Source: Bacillaceae bacterium UBA7792
GTDB lineage: Bacteria > Bacillota > Bacilli > Bacillales > Cytobacillaceae
Assembly (NCBI GenBank): GCA_002480735.1
Contig: DLCS01000085.1
Location: 14,285-20,791, forward strand
DNA length: 6,507 nucleotides
Direction of reading: 5' to 3'
A program made the translations under genes and the position numbers. Position 1 is the first letter of the stretch. Every line of letters begins with the position of its first letter. The notes beneath the pieces are model-generated. The model saw only the letters and a list, made by a program, of their open reading frames with translations. It was not told the DNA's origin and made no database searches. Shown piece by piece: positions 1 through 6,248 of the stretch.

Positions 1-355
1 AGAAGGCGACGTCTTATCTCGCTATCATGTTCGCTTTGCTGAAATTGAAGAATCACTCAAAATTTTAGAACAAGCCTGCGAGCAATTCCCGGCAGAGGGG
101 GAAATTATGGCGAAGGTGCCAAGAATCATCAAAGCACCAAAGGGAGAAGCATTCGTACGTATTGAATCTCCTCGTGGGGAAATCGGCTGTTACATAGCGA
201 GCGACGGCAAAAAAGAGCCCTACCGCCTGAAATTTAGAAGACCATCATTTTATAATCTACAAATCCTGCCTAAGCTTTTAGAGGGAGAAAGCCTTTCAAA
301 CCTAATTGCCATTCTAGGAGCAGTTGATATTATCCTAGGGGAGGTGGATGGTTAA
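1..355 (+). CDS. nuoD: NADH-quinone oxidoreductase subunit D, C-terminal part (5' end outside window)
   Basis: NuoD is the 49-kDa-type subunit of complex I. It lies in the peripheral arm, facing the membrane, and helps form the quinone-binding chamber. The open frame enters from the left edge (first full codon at base 2) and gives 117 residues before TAA at 353-355, roughly the last third of a protein usually near 365-400 residues. Visible family signatures are APKGEAFVRIESPRGEIGCY, the following SDGKKEPYRLKFRRPSF, and the terminal ILGAVDIILGEVDG, which matches the conserved 'DIVLGEVD' end of NuoD and NDH-1 subunit 7. An internal ATG at 107 is not a gene start, because the frame is open and conserved upstream of it. 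The N-terminal quinone-site residues are outside the window. The stop overlaps the nuoH start by one base (TAATG), which suggests translational coupling. Confidence 0.95.
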   Translation, partial: EGDVLSRYHVRFAEIEESLKILEQACEQFPAEGEIMAKVPRIIKAPKGEAFVRIESPRGEIGCYIASDGKKEPYRLKFRRPSFYNLQILPKLLEGESLSNLIAILGAVDIILGEVDG

Positions 356-1365
356 TGGTACAAGATTTATTGCACTCACCAGCAGGGCTACAGAACTTTC
401 TGATTTTCTTCGGACTTGCAGTCGTATTGCTTTTGGTTATTCTCGGCTTTGTAACATATGCCATTTTAGCCGAACGGAAGGTATTAGGATTTATGCAGCT
501 GCGCTATGGTCCAAACCAAGTTGGGGGTCCGTGGGGGTTACTTCAAACGGTTGCCGATGTCTTGAAGCTTCTATTAAAGGAAGATACGATGCCGAAGCTC
601 GTGGACAAACCATTGTTTATTATTGCCCCTGTCATTGCGTTTGCACCTTCATTTGTAGTCATTGCAACGCTTCCGTTTACAGACAAATTACAATTTGCAG
701 ATATTGGGGTAGGTCTCCTTTATTATATAGCGATTTCTGGACTAACAACGATCGGGATTTTGCTGGCGGGATGGTCATCCAATAATAAATACGCTCTTCT
801 CGGTGGAATGCGTGGAGCCGCTCAGATGATCTCCTACGAAATTCCACTTGTGATGTCTGTATTGGGTGTCGTCCTATTAACAGGTAGCATGAACCTCAAT
901 GAAATCGTCGCTGCCCAGGAAAATGTCTGGTACATCCTGCTTCAGCCGATTGGCTTCCTAGTGTTCTTTATTGCATCTGTTGCAGAGCTTAACCGGGTTC
1001 CATTTGACCTTCCTGAAGCGGAAAATGAGCTAATCGCTGGTTACTTTATCGAATACTCAGGCTTCCGTTTTGCATTTTTCATGCTGGCGGAATATGTGTA
1101 TATGTTTGCCATGGCAACACTGACAACCGTTTTATTCCTTGGAGGATGGTTGCCACCGTTTGATTTCCTTGGCTTCATTCCAGGAGCTGTCTGGTTTGCC
1201 TTGAAATTCTGTGCAGTCACATTTATTTTGTATTGGTTCCGCAGTACGTTCCCACGTATCCGGGCCGACCAACTGATGGAGTTTGGCTGGAAAATCTTAC
1301 TCCCAGTCGCACTCGCCAATATCTTCCTAACCGCCATCCTAAAAGAGATCCTTAAACTCTTTTAA
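355..1365 (+). CDS. nuoH: NADH-quinone oxidoreductase subunit H (ND1-type membrane subunit)
   Basis: NuoH (ND1 family) is the membrane subunit that anchors the peripheral arm. It carries the entrance of the quinone chamber and the start of the hydrophilic axis leading to the proton pumps. The 336 residues are the usual family length and mostly membrane segments, about eight expected. Signatures seen: AERKVLGFMQLRYGPNQVGG (39-58) leading into GLLQTVADVLKLLLKE; NNKYALLGGMRGAAQMISYE (143-162); the acidic quinone-cavity loop ELNRVPFDLPEAENELIAGY (211-230) followed by FIEYSGFRFA; and WFRSTFPRIRADQLMEFGWK (294-313). The start at 355 is supported by GGGGAGGTG at 338-346 and overlaps the nuoD stop. 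An ATG at 348 opens a different frame and is a shadow. Placing nuoH directly after nuoD means nuoE, nuoF and nuoG are not at their usual place. The gene is followed by a 114-base non-coding gap. Confidence 0.98.
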   Translation: MVQDLLHSPAGLQNFLIFFGLAVVLLLVILGFVTYAILAERKVLGFMQLRYGPNQVGGPWGLLQTVADVLKLLLKEDTMPKLVDKPLFIIAPVIAFAPSFVVIATLPFTDKLQFADIGVGLLYYIAISGLTTIGILLAGWSSNNKYALLGGMRGAAQMISYEIPLVMSVLGVVLLTGSMNLNEIVAAQENVWYILLQPIGFLVFFIASVAELNRVPFDLPEAENELIAGYFIEYSGFRFAFFMLAEYVYMFAMATLTTVLFLGGWLPPFDFLGFIPGAVWFALKFCAVTFILYWFRSTFPRIRADQLMEFGWKILLPVALANIFLTAILKEILKLF

Positions 1366-1479
1366 ACCACAGTTCAAAAAGGTACCTGGTACCATCCGTG
1401 GACAAAATGCCGAAAGTGTCCACGTGGGGTGGACACGCAAAAGGGAAGATGAACACTTTCACATAAGGGGTGAAAAAAC
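1366..1479 (+). other. nuoH-nuoI intergenic spacer
   Basis: This gap between two genes of one operon holds no plausible gene. It contains a compact palindromic element (1381-1437, listed separately), then an A/G-rich leader and the nuoI SD AAGGGGTG at 1465-1472. I see no convincing -35/-10 promoter pair and no hairpin followed by a T-run, so read-through transcription from nuoH to nuoI is the simplest reading. A 6-bp inverted repeat, TTTCAC (1457-1462) with GTGAAA (1470-1475), overlaps the SD and might weakly mask it. Confidence 0.75.
1381..1437. repeat. Palindromic intergenic element (candidate dispersed repeat)
   Basis: The element opens with two copies of GGTACC separated by one T (1381-1386 and 1388-1393). 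It continues with three copies of one heptamer in alternating orientation: GTGGACA (1398-1404), TGTCCAC (1417-1423) and GTGGACA (1429-1435). Two hairpins can form but share the middle copy: CGTGGACA 1397-1404 with TGTCCACG 1417-1424 (8 bp, 12-base loop), or GTGTCCAC 1416-1423 with GTGGACAC 1429-1436 (8 bp, 5-base loop). No coding potential is seen. From memory, similar short sequences (a GGTRCC-type palindrome followed by TGTCCAC/GTGGACA repeats) recur between genes in Bacillaceae, so a REP- or MITE-like element is my inference. No second copy lies in this window, so the repeat status is not proven here. Confidence 0.6.
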
Positions 1480-1899
1480 ATGCTTGGATTAGCGAAAGGT
1501 TTAAAGTATACCCTTAAAAACTTAACGAAGGAAAAGCCGACCTACGATTATCCGAAGAAGCCAATTCCACTGCCGGATCGTTTCCGCGGCATCCAGAAGT
1601 TCTATCCCGAGAAATGTATTGTCTGCAACAACTGTGCGAATATTTGTCCAACAGATTGCATTCAATTAACGGGGAAAAAGCACCCGGATCCTTCCATTAA
1701 AAAGAAAATTATTGATACGTACGATATTAACTTTGAAATCTGTATCCTCTGTGACCTTTGTACGGAGGTATGTCCAACAGAAGCGATTGTCATGACCAAC
1801 AACTTTGAGCTTGCTGAATACAGCCGTGATGAGCTATTCAAAAACCTTGAATGGCTGGATGAAAATGACGAGAATGTTCGGAAGGTGAATAAACCATGA
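1480..1899 (+). CDS. nuoI: NADH-quinone oxidoreductase subunit I (2x 4Fe-4S ferredoxin-like)
   Basis: NuoI carries the two tetranuclear iron-sulfur clusters N6a and N6b, which pass electrons along the peripheral arm to cluster N2 in NuoB, next to the quinone site. The 139-residue product shows both binding motifs of form CxxCxxCxxxCP: C46, C49, C52, C56 (CIVCNNCANICP) and C88, C91, C94, C98 (CILCDLCTEVCP). In the normal pattern, the last Cys of each motif ligates the other cluster. The amphipathic N-terminus (LGLAKGLKYTLKNLTKEKP) is consistent with docking on the membrane subunit NuoH. The acidic tail after residue 120 is short, so the protein is shorter than some NuoI homologues but complete. 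Start at ATG 1480 is backed by AAGGGGTG at 1465-1472. Its last four bases overlap the nuoJ start (ATGA). It is the only iron-sulfur subunit fully inside this window. Confidence 0.98.
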   Translation: MLGLAKGLKYTLKNLTKEKPTYDYPKKPIPLPDRFRGIQKFYPEKCIVCNNCANICPTDCIQLTGKKHPDPSIKKKIIDTYDINFEICILCDLCTEVCPTEAIVMTNNFELAEYSRDELFKNLEWLDENDENVRKVNKP

Positions 1900-2417
1900 C
1901 GTTTTCAGGTGAATTACTAGCATTTATTATCCTTGCAATAACGGCGGTCATAGGCGGCGTACTTTTGCTCAATTTAAATAAGGTGGTCCACATGGTGGTG
2001 GCACTTATTTTGACCTTTGTTAGCATTGCCGGCATTTTCGTCATGCTTTCCGCTGAATTCGTTGCAGTCGTTCAAATTCTTATTTATGCGGGGTCGATTA
2101 CGATCATCATGCTCTTTGGAATCATGCTGACTCGCCACCGCGAGACAACTGAGGCAAAAGGGGGAGGCCTACGGAAAATTCTCCTTTTATTAGGGGTATT
2201 AGGCTTTGCCTTTGCAGTTTATATTGGCATCTACAATCTAGACCTCAATCCACAGGAAAGCACGCTTCATGTAAATAATGTGGAGCAAATTGGAATGGCC
2301 CTGTATACAAAGTACATCATTCCTTTTGAACTCACCTCTGTTGTGCTGCTCGTGGCCCTAATTGGAGCGATTGTGTTAGCCAAGAAAGATGATGAAAAGG
2401 AGGCGAATAAGGAATGA
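1896..2417 (+). CDS. nuoJ: NADH-quinone oxidoreductase subunit J (ND6-type)
   Basis: NuoJ (ND6 family) is a small membrane subunit between NuoH and NuoK. Its third helix carries the pi-bulge implicated in coupling quinone chemistry to proton movement. The 173 residues fit the family, with about five hydrophobic segments: near 6-26, 30-51, 55-78, 93-114 and 144-162. The most telling stretch is [16 protein letters not shown] (53-68), the conserved third-helix region with its Glu (E54) and Tyr (Y64), followed by [12 protein letters not shown]. The loop between helices 4 and 5 (about 115-143) is polar, and the tail is charged ([11 protein letters not shown]). The start overlaps the nuoI stop by four bases (ATGA), with GAAGGTGA at 1881-1888 as SD. 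The gene ends in another ATGA overlap with nuoK, so I, J and K look translationally coupled. Confidence 0.97.
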   Translation: MTFSGELLAFIILAITAVIGGVLLLNLNKVVHMVVALILTFVSIAGIFVMLSAEFVAVVQILIYAGSITIIMLFGIMLTRHRETTEAKGGGLRKILLLLGVLGFAFAVYIGIYNLDLNPQESTLHVNNVEQIGMALYTKYIIPFELTSVVLLVALIGAIVLAKKDDEKEANKE

Positions 2418-2728
2418 GCTCAGTTCCCGTTTCAGCCTACCTGACACTAGCGTTAATTTTGTTTTGCATTGGTTTGTATGGGGCATTGACCAAAAGAAAC
2501 ACGGTTATCGTGCTGATTTCCGTCGAGCTCATGCTCAATGCGGTGAACATTAACCTTGTGGCTTTTAGCAAATATGGCATGATACCCTCGATCACAGGTC
2601 AAGTCTTTGCCTTATTTGCCATGGCGGTAGCTGCCGCTGAAGCAGCCGTAGGTCTGGCAATACTTATTGCCCTATACCGAAACCGCAAGACTGTAAATAT
2701 CGATGAAATAAATTCGATGAAAAACTAG
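2414..2728 (+). CDS. nuoK: NADH-quinone oxidoreductase subunit K (ND4L-type)
   Basis: NuoK (ND4L family) is a three-helix membrane subunit that, with NuoJ and part of NuoH, builds the proton path nearest the quinone site. The product has 104 residues, close to the usual 100. Helices lie near 6-25, 30-51 and 62-87. The two buried glutamates needed for proton transfer are visible: E38 in [17 protein letters not shown] (E36 in E. coli) and E76 in [20 protein letters not shown] (E72 in E. coli). The start overlaps nuoJ by four bases (ATGA), and the strong SD AAAGGAGG lies at 2396-2403 inside nuoJ. The gene ends with TAG at 2726-2728, and an unusually long structured spacer separates it from nuoL. 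Confidence 0.97.
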   Translation: MSSVPVSAYLTLALILFCIGLYGALTKRNTVIVLISVELMLNAVNINLVAFSKYGMIPSITGQVFALFAMAVAAAEAAVGLAILIALYRNRKTVNIDEINSMKN

Positions 2729-2866
2729 ACTCTGCTCTCAATAGCAACAATGATTGAGAATAGAGCCTTTCTCAAAAACTAAGACCTGCTTGCTGCAGGC
2801 CTCAATCAAACGCGCGAAAGCTTGGGCTAACAACCAGGCAGCGTGTTCTAAAAGGGGATTGTGATA
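2729..2866 (+). promoter_or_regulatory. nuoK-nuoL spacer with competing inverted repeats
   Basis: This non-coding gap of about 138 bases contains several possible hairpins. (a) 2730-2742 pairs with 2753-2765 (13 positions with one C-A mismatch and one G-T wobble; 10-base loop). (b) TTGAGAA 2754-2760 pairs with TTCTCAA 2769-2775 (perfect 7 bp, 8-base loop). (c) TGATTGAG 2751-2758 pairs with CTCAATCA 2801-2808 (perfect 8 bp), enclosing (d) CCTGC 2785-2789 with GCAGG 2795-2799. Structures a, b and c share the TTGAG segment and exclude one another. Hairpin (a) is followed only by CCTTTCTC, not a real T-run, so it is a poor intrinsic terminator. I see no clear promoter. The nuoL SD closes the gap. 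A regulatory or RNA-processing role is inference; a decayed repeat is an equal alternative. Confidence 0.5.
2851..2858 (+). promoter_or_regulatory. Ribosome binding site that decides the nuoL start
   Basis: AAAGGGGA is the only good SD before nuoL. Three in-frame starts follow: GTG 2861 (two bases away, too close), TTG 2867 (nine bases after the last G at 2857) and ATG 2870 (twelve bases). The other genes of this operon have about 8-10 bases between the G-run and the start, which favours TTG 2867, with ATG 2870 as the alternative. Confidence 0.65.
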
Positions 2867-4735
2867 TTGATGGAGAATGCATGGATCATACCGCTTTTCC
2901 CGCTTTTCTCATTTTTGTTCCTTCTTCTATTTGGGAAGAAGATGAAAGAAACGAGTGCTTATATTGGCATCTTCTTCACGCTCGCAGCTTTCATCTATTC
3001 CTTGGTGGTGTTGTTTGACCGCTTCAACCACCCGACGTTTAAAGCCGAAGCAAATTGGCTTTCAATAGGGGATGTTCAATTAACAGCGGGTTTTGAAGTC
3101 AATCAGTTAAATGCATTAATGCTCGTCATCGTATCGCTTGTCAGCTTTCTCGTACATACCTACTCAAAGGGCTACATGCACGGTGATGATCGCTTTCACA
3201 TTTTTTACGCTTATTTAGGATTGTTTACCTTTGCAATGCTAGGGCTTGTTCTTTCCCCGAACCTATTGCAAACGTATATCTTCTGGGAGCTTGTTGGCGT
3301 CGGGTCCTTCCTCTTAATTGGTTTCTATTTTTACAAAGAGGAAGCGAAGGCCGCTGCCAAAAAGGCTTTTATCATGACAAGAATCGGAGATGTCGGCCTT
3401 CTTATCGGAATGATTCTATTATTCTGGCAGGTGGGCAGCTTCGAGTATGATGAGATTTTCCTCGCTGTTGAAAATGGAGCCGTTTCTGCAGGAATGATTA
3501 CCCTTACGGCGATTCTAATTTTCATTGGAGCTGTCGGGAAATCTGGTCAGTTTCCACTTCATACTTGGCTTCCGGATGCTATGGAAGGTCCAACACCTGT
3601 ATCGGCTTTAATTCACGCTGCTACGATGGTTGCAGCAGGGGTTTATTTAGTCGCTGCATTGTTCCCGCTCTTTACAGCGAGCAAGACAGCACTCTTGACC
3701 ATTGCGGTCGTTGGAGCCATTACAGCAATATTTGCCGCGAGCATTGGCCTCGTCCAAACGGATATTAAAAGAGTACTAGCCTACTCGACAGTTTCACAGC
3801 TTGGCTATATGATGCTTGCGCTTGGTTCAGCTGGCTATGTAGCAGGGGTTTTCCACTTAATGACCCATGCTTTCTTCAAAGCCCTATTGTTCCTTGCTGC
3901 TGGTAGTGTAATCCATGCTGTCCACACTCAGAACATCGAAGAGATGGGTGGACTATGGAAAAAGTTGCGTCTAACGGGTCCGCTCTTCCTGATTGGAACA
4001 CTGGCGATTAGTGGCGTTCCACTGTTCTCTGGCTTCTTCAGTAAGGATGAAATCTTAATTGCAGCCTGGGCACATGGCAATACCGCTCTGTTCTGGCTAG
4101 CTGTTGTCGCTGCCTTCTTCACTGCATTCTATATGTTCCGCCTTTTCTTCATGGTGTTTACGGGAGAAGCACGTAGCAAGATGAAGAATGTGCATGAATC
4201 ACCAGCTATGATGACGTTCCCAATGATTGTCCTGGGAATCCTTGCTGTTGTCGCGGGCTACGTGAACACTCCTTGGTTTGGCACATTCCTTGGAGATTGG
4301 CTTGTAGAAGGAAATGCAGCTCTTGGACACGGTCATATTGAAGGACCAGCCTGGATTATGATCGTCGCAACGATTGTTTCCTTGCTTGGAATTTTCCTAG
4401 CATGGCTTATGTATGGAAAGAGGACACTTTCAAGAGATTGGCTTTCATCTCGAGCGCCATACACCTATAAGCTGCTATACAACAAATACTACATGGATGA
4501 GCTGTACGGCGTGACGGTTGTCAAAGCAACGAAATTCTTTTCCGTTTTCCTTAGCTATATTGAGGCCTTTATTGTGGAGGGACTCGTCAAGACGGTTGCC
4601 GGAATCGTTCAAGGCTTTGGAAAAATCGGCTCAAAAATCCAAAACGGTCAAATCCAAACGTACGGTACATTTGCCTTTGTTGGTCTAGCCGTCTTAATCG
4701 TCATTTATGCATTAACAGGGGGGTACTTAAAATGA
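2867..4735 (+). CDS. nuoL: NADH-quinone oxidoreductase subunit L (ND5-type proton pump)
   Basis: NuoL (ND5 family) is the most distal antiporter-like pump of complex I and carries the long lateral helix that runs along the membrane arm. From TTG 2867 it has 622 residues (621 from ATG 2870), a normal length. Signatures numbered from TTG: E141 in FWELVGVGSFLLIGF; K225 in GKSGQFPLHTWLPDAMEGPT followed by PVSALIHAATMVAAGVYL; the DIKRVLAYSTVSQLGYM block near 299-315; H334 and K338 in MTHAFFKALLFLAAGS, the central proton relay; and K393-D394 in GFFSKDEIL of the exit half-channel. The C-terminus (YNKYYMDELYG, then SVFLSYIEAFIVEGLVK and a final helix) is the ND5-specific extension that separates NuoL from NuoM and from bare Mrp-type antiporters. 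The upstream gap is long and structured, while the end overlaps nuoM by four bases (ATGA). GTG 2861 is a less likely start. Confidence 0.96.
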   Translation: MMENAWIIPLFPLFSFLFLLLFGKKMKETSAYIGIFFTLAAFIYSLVVLFDRFNHPTFKAEANWLSIGDVQLTAGFEVNQLNALMLVIVSLVSFLVHTYSKGYMHGDDRFHIFYAYLGLFTFAMLGLVLSPNLLQTYIFWELVGVGSFLLIGFYFYKEEAKAAAKKAFIMTRIGDVGLLIGMILLFWQVGSFEYDEIFLAVENGAVSAGMITLTAILIFIGAVGKSGQFPLHTWLPDAMEGPTPVSALIHAATMVAAGVYLVAALFPLFTASKTALLTIAVVGAITAIFAASIGLVQTDIKRVLAYSTVSQLGYMMLALGSAGYVAGVFHLMTHAFFKALLFLAAGSVIHAVHTQNIEEMGGLWKKLRLTGPLFLIGTLAISGVPLFSGFFSKDEILIAAWAHGNTALFWLAVVAAFFTAFYMFRLFFMVFTGEARSKMKNVHESPAMMTFPMIVLGILAVVAGYVNTPWFGTFLGDWLVEGNAALGHGHIEGPAWIMIVATIVSLLGIFLAWLMYGKRTLSRDWLSSRAPYTYKLLYNKYYMDELYGVTVVKATKFFSVFLSYIEAFIVEGLVKTVAGIVQGFGKIGSKIQNGQIQTYGTFAFVGLAVLIVIYALTGGYLK

Positions 4736-6243
4736 ATGAGTTCTTTTTATCCATCTTAGTCTTCTCCCCTTTAGTAGGAATCCTGGTGCTTGCCTTGTTG
4801 CCAAAGACACAGGAATCCAATATTAAGTTTGTTGGTTTTTTGGCAACCTTGCCAGCGCTCGTCTTATCGCTCTTTGCCTTTTTTCAACATTTAGGTGGAG
4901 GGAACATCGATCAGTACGATGTGAAGGTGAATTGGATCCACTTTGGCGATTTTGCTGAAATGGGTTTGTTTAAGATTGATTATGAGCTGGGATTGAATGG
5001 ATTCTCTCTCATCTTAATCGTCTTAACAGCGGTGTTATCGACACTTGCAGCGATTGCCTCCATTCATATTAAGAAAGAATGGAAAGGCTATTTTATGCTC
5101 TTCCTACTTCTTGAGATCGGAATGCTCGGTGTCTTTGCGGCTCAAAACTTAATCCTGTTCTTCATTTTCTTCGAAATTACGATGATTCCGATGTTCTTCC
5201 TAATCGGAAAATGGGGTTATTTTGAAAAAGAGAAGGCGGCTTATAGTTATTTAATCTATAATGGCCTCGGCTCTGCGATTCTATTGATTGTGATCATGGT
5301 TCTGTTTGCCAGAACAGGCACCTCCAATATTGAGGCGCTGGCAAAAATCATGGCGATGGAGGATCCAGCCACGGTTTCGCCTTTTTCTGATTCATTAAAA
5401 ATGGGTCTGATGATTGCCCTTCTCATCGCTTTTGGTGTGAAGCTGCCCATCTTCCCATTGCATACATGGATGCTTCGCGTGCACGTTCAAGCACCACCAT
5501 CCATCGTCATGCTCCACTCTGGGGTTTTACTCAAAATTGGTGCGTTCGGTTTGATTCGTTTCGGAATGGGGATCTTCCCAGAGCAGTTTGAATCGCTTGC
5601 GGTGCTGATTGTCATCCTTGGAGTTGTGAATCTTTTATATGGAGCCTTCCTTGCATTCTTGCAGGAGGATTTCAAAATGGTTCTCGCCTATTCGTCGATT
5701 TCCCATATGGGAATTGTCTTGATGGGAGTAGGAGCATTAAATGAAGCCGGGATTCAAGGAGCGATTTTCCAGGTCGTTTCCCACGGATTAATTTCTGCCT
5801 TGCTCTTCTTCCTTGTCGGTGTATTCTATGAGCGTTTCCATACGTCCACCATTGCGAACCTTGGTGGAATGGCAAAAGGGATGCCACTTACAGCGGGATT
5901 CTTGTTAGCTGGGGCAATGGCATCACTTGGTCTACCAGGCATGTCAGGGTTTGTCAGTGAGTTCATGGCCTTCCTTGGATTGTTTGAGGAAATGCCAATC
6001 TTAGCGGCCATCGGATGTATCGGAATCATTATGACAGCTGTCTATTTATTGCGTGCCACACTGGGCATAACCTACGGCAAAGCCCATCGTGAATTTGCTG
6101 GAGTTACCGATTTGAAAGCAGCAGAATTTGTTCCAGTTTTAGTATTAACGGCGCTGATTGTGTTGATTGGCGTATACCCAAGTGTATTAAGCGAGCCATT
6201 GCAAGCCACACTTGAGACTATCATGCTTGGGTTAGGGGGTTGA
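4732..6243 (+). CDS. nuoM: NADH-quinone oxidoreductase subunit M (ND4-type proton pump)
   Basis: NuoM (ND4 family) is the middle antiporter-like proton pump of the membrane arm, with about 14 helices. The 503 residues are the family's normal size. Functional residues seen: E148 in FFEITMIPMFFLIG (E144 in E. coli), K237 in FGVKLPIFPLHTW (K234), K268 in GVLLKIGAFGLIRFG (K265) and E410 in GFVSEFMAFLG (E407). QEDFKMVLAYSSISHMG (311-327) and FQVVSHGLISALLFFLVG (346-363) supply the discontinuous-helix and central-channel regions. The loop after HTW reads MLRVHVQAPPSIVM instead of the LPDAHxxAPT found in many NuoM proteins. I believe this variant occurs in Bacillaceae, but could not check it. SD AGGGGGG is at 4717-4723 inside nuoL, and the start overlaps nuoL by ATGA. 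nuoN follows after five bases. Confidence 0.97.
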   Translation: MNEFFLSILVFSPLVGILVLALLPKTQESNIKFVGFLATLPALVLSLFAFFQHLGGGNIDQYDVKVNWIHFGDFAEMGLFKIDYELGLNGFSLILIVLTAVLSTLAAIASIHIKKEWKGYFMLFLLLEIGMLGVFAAQNLILFFIFFEITMIPMFFLIGKWGYFEKEKAAYSYLIYNGLGSAILLIVIMVLFARTGTSNIEALAKIMAMEDPATVSPFSDSLKMGLMIALLIAFGVKLPIFPLHTWMLRVHVQAPPSIVMLHSGVLLKIGAFGLIRFGMGIFPEQFESLAVLIVILGVVNLLYGAFLAFLQEDFKMVLAYSSISHMGIVLMGVGALNEAGIQGAIFQVVSHGLISALLFFLVGVFYERFHTSTIANLGGMAKGMPLTAGFLLAGAMASLGLPGMSGFVSEFMAFLGLFEEMPILAAIGCIGIIMTAVYLLRATLGITYGKAHREFAGVTDLKAAEFVPVLVLTALIVLIGVYPSVLSEPLQATLETIMLGLGG

Positions 6244-6248
6244 TTTGA

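Noticed and set aside
348..785. A 145-codon open frame on the + strand starting at ATG 348
   Set aside because: It overlaps nuoH almost entirely in another frame, its product is rich in Cys, Arg and Ser with no recognisable motif, and nuoH is certain.
1041..1337. A 98-codon open frame on the - strand inside nuoH
   Set aside because: It lies antisense within a conserved gene, has no SD-supported start or family motif, and is a shadow of nuoH codon use.
2730..2770. Intrinsic terminator after nuoK
   Set aside because: The hairpin has a mismatch and a wobble and is followed by CCTTTCTC rather than a T-run; the operon clearly continues into nuoL-M-N.
2729..2866. Internal promoter before nuoL
   Set aside because: I looked for TTGACA/TATAAT-like pairs with 16-18 base spacing and found none convincing; TTGCTG at 2791 has no -10 partner.
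2867..6243. An Mrp-type cation antiporter operon rather than complex I, because NuoL and NuoM resemble MrpA and MrpD
   Set aside because: nuoD, nuoH and nuoI neighbours, the ND5-type C-terminal extension of NuoL and the canonical L-M-N order identify complex I.
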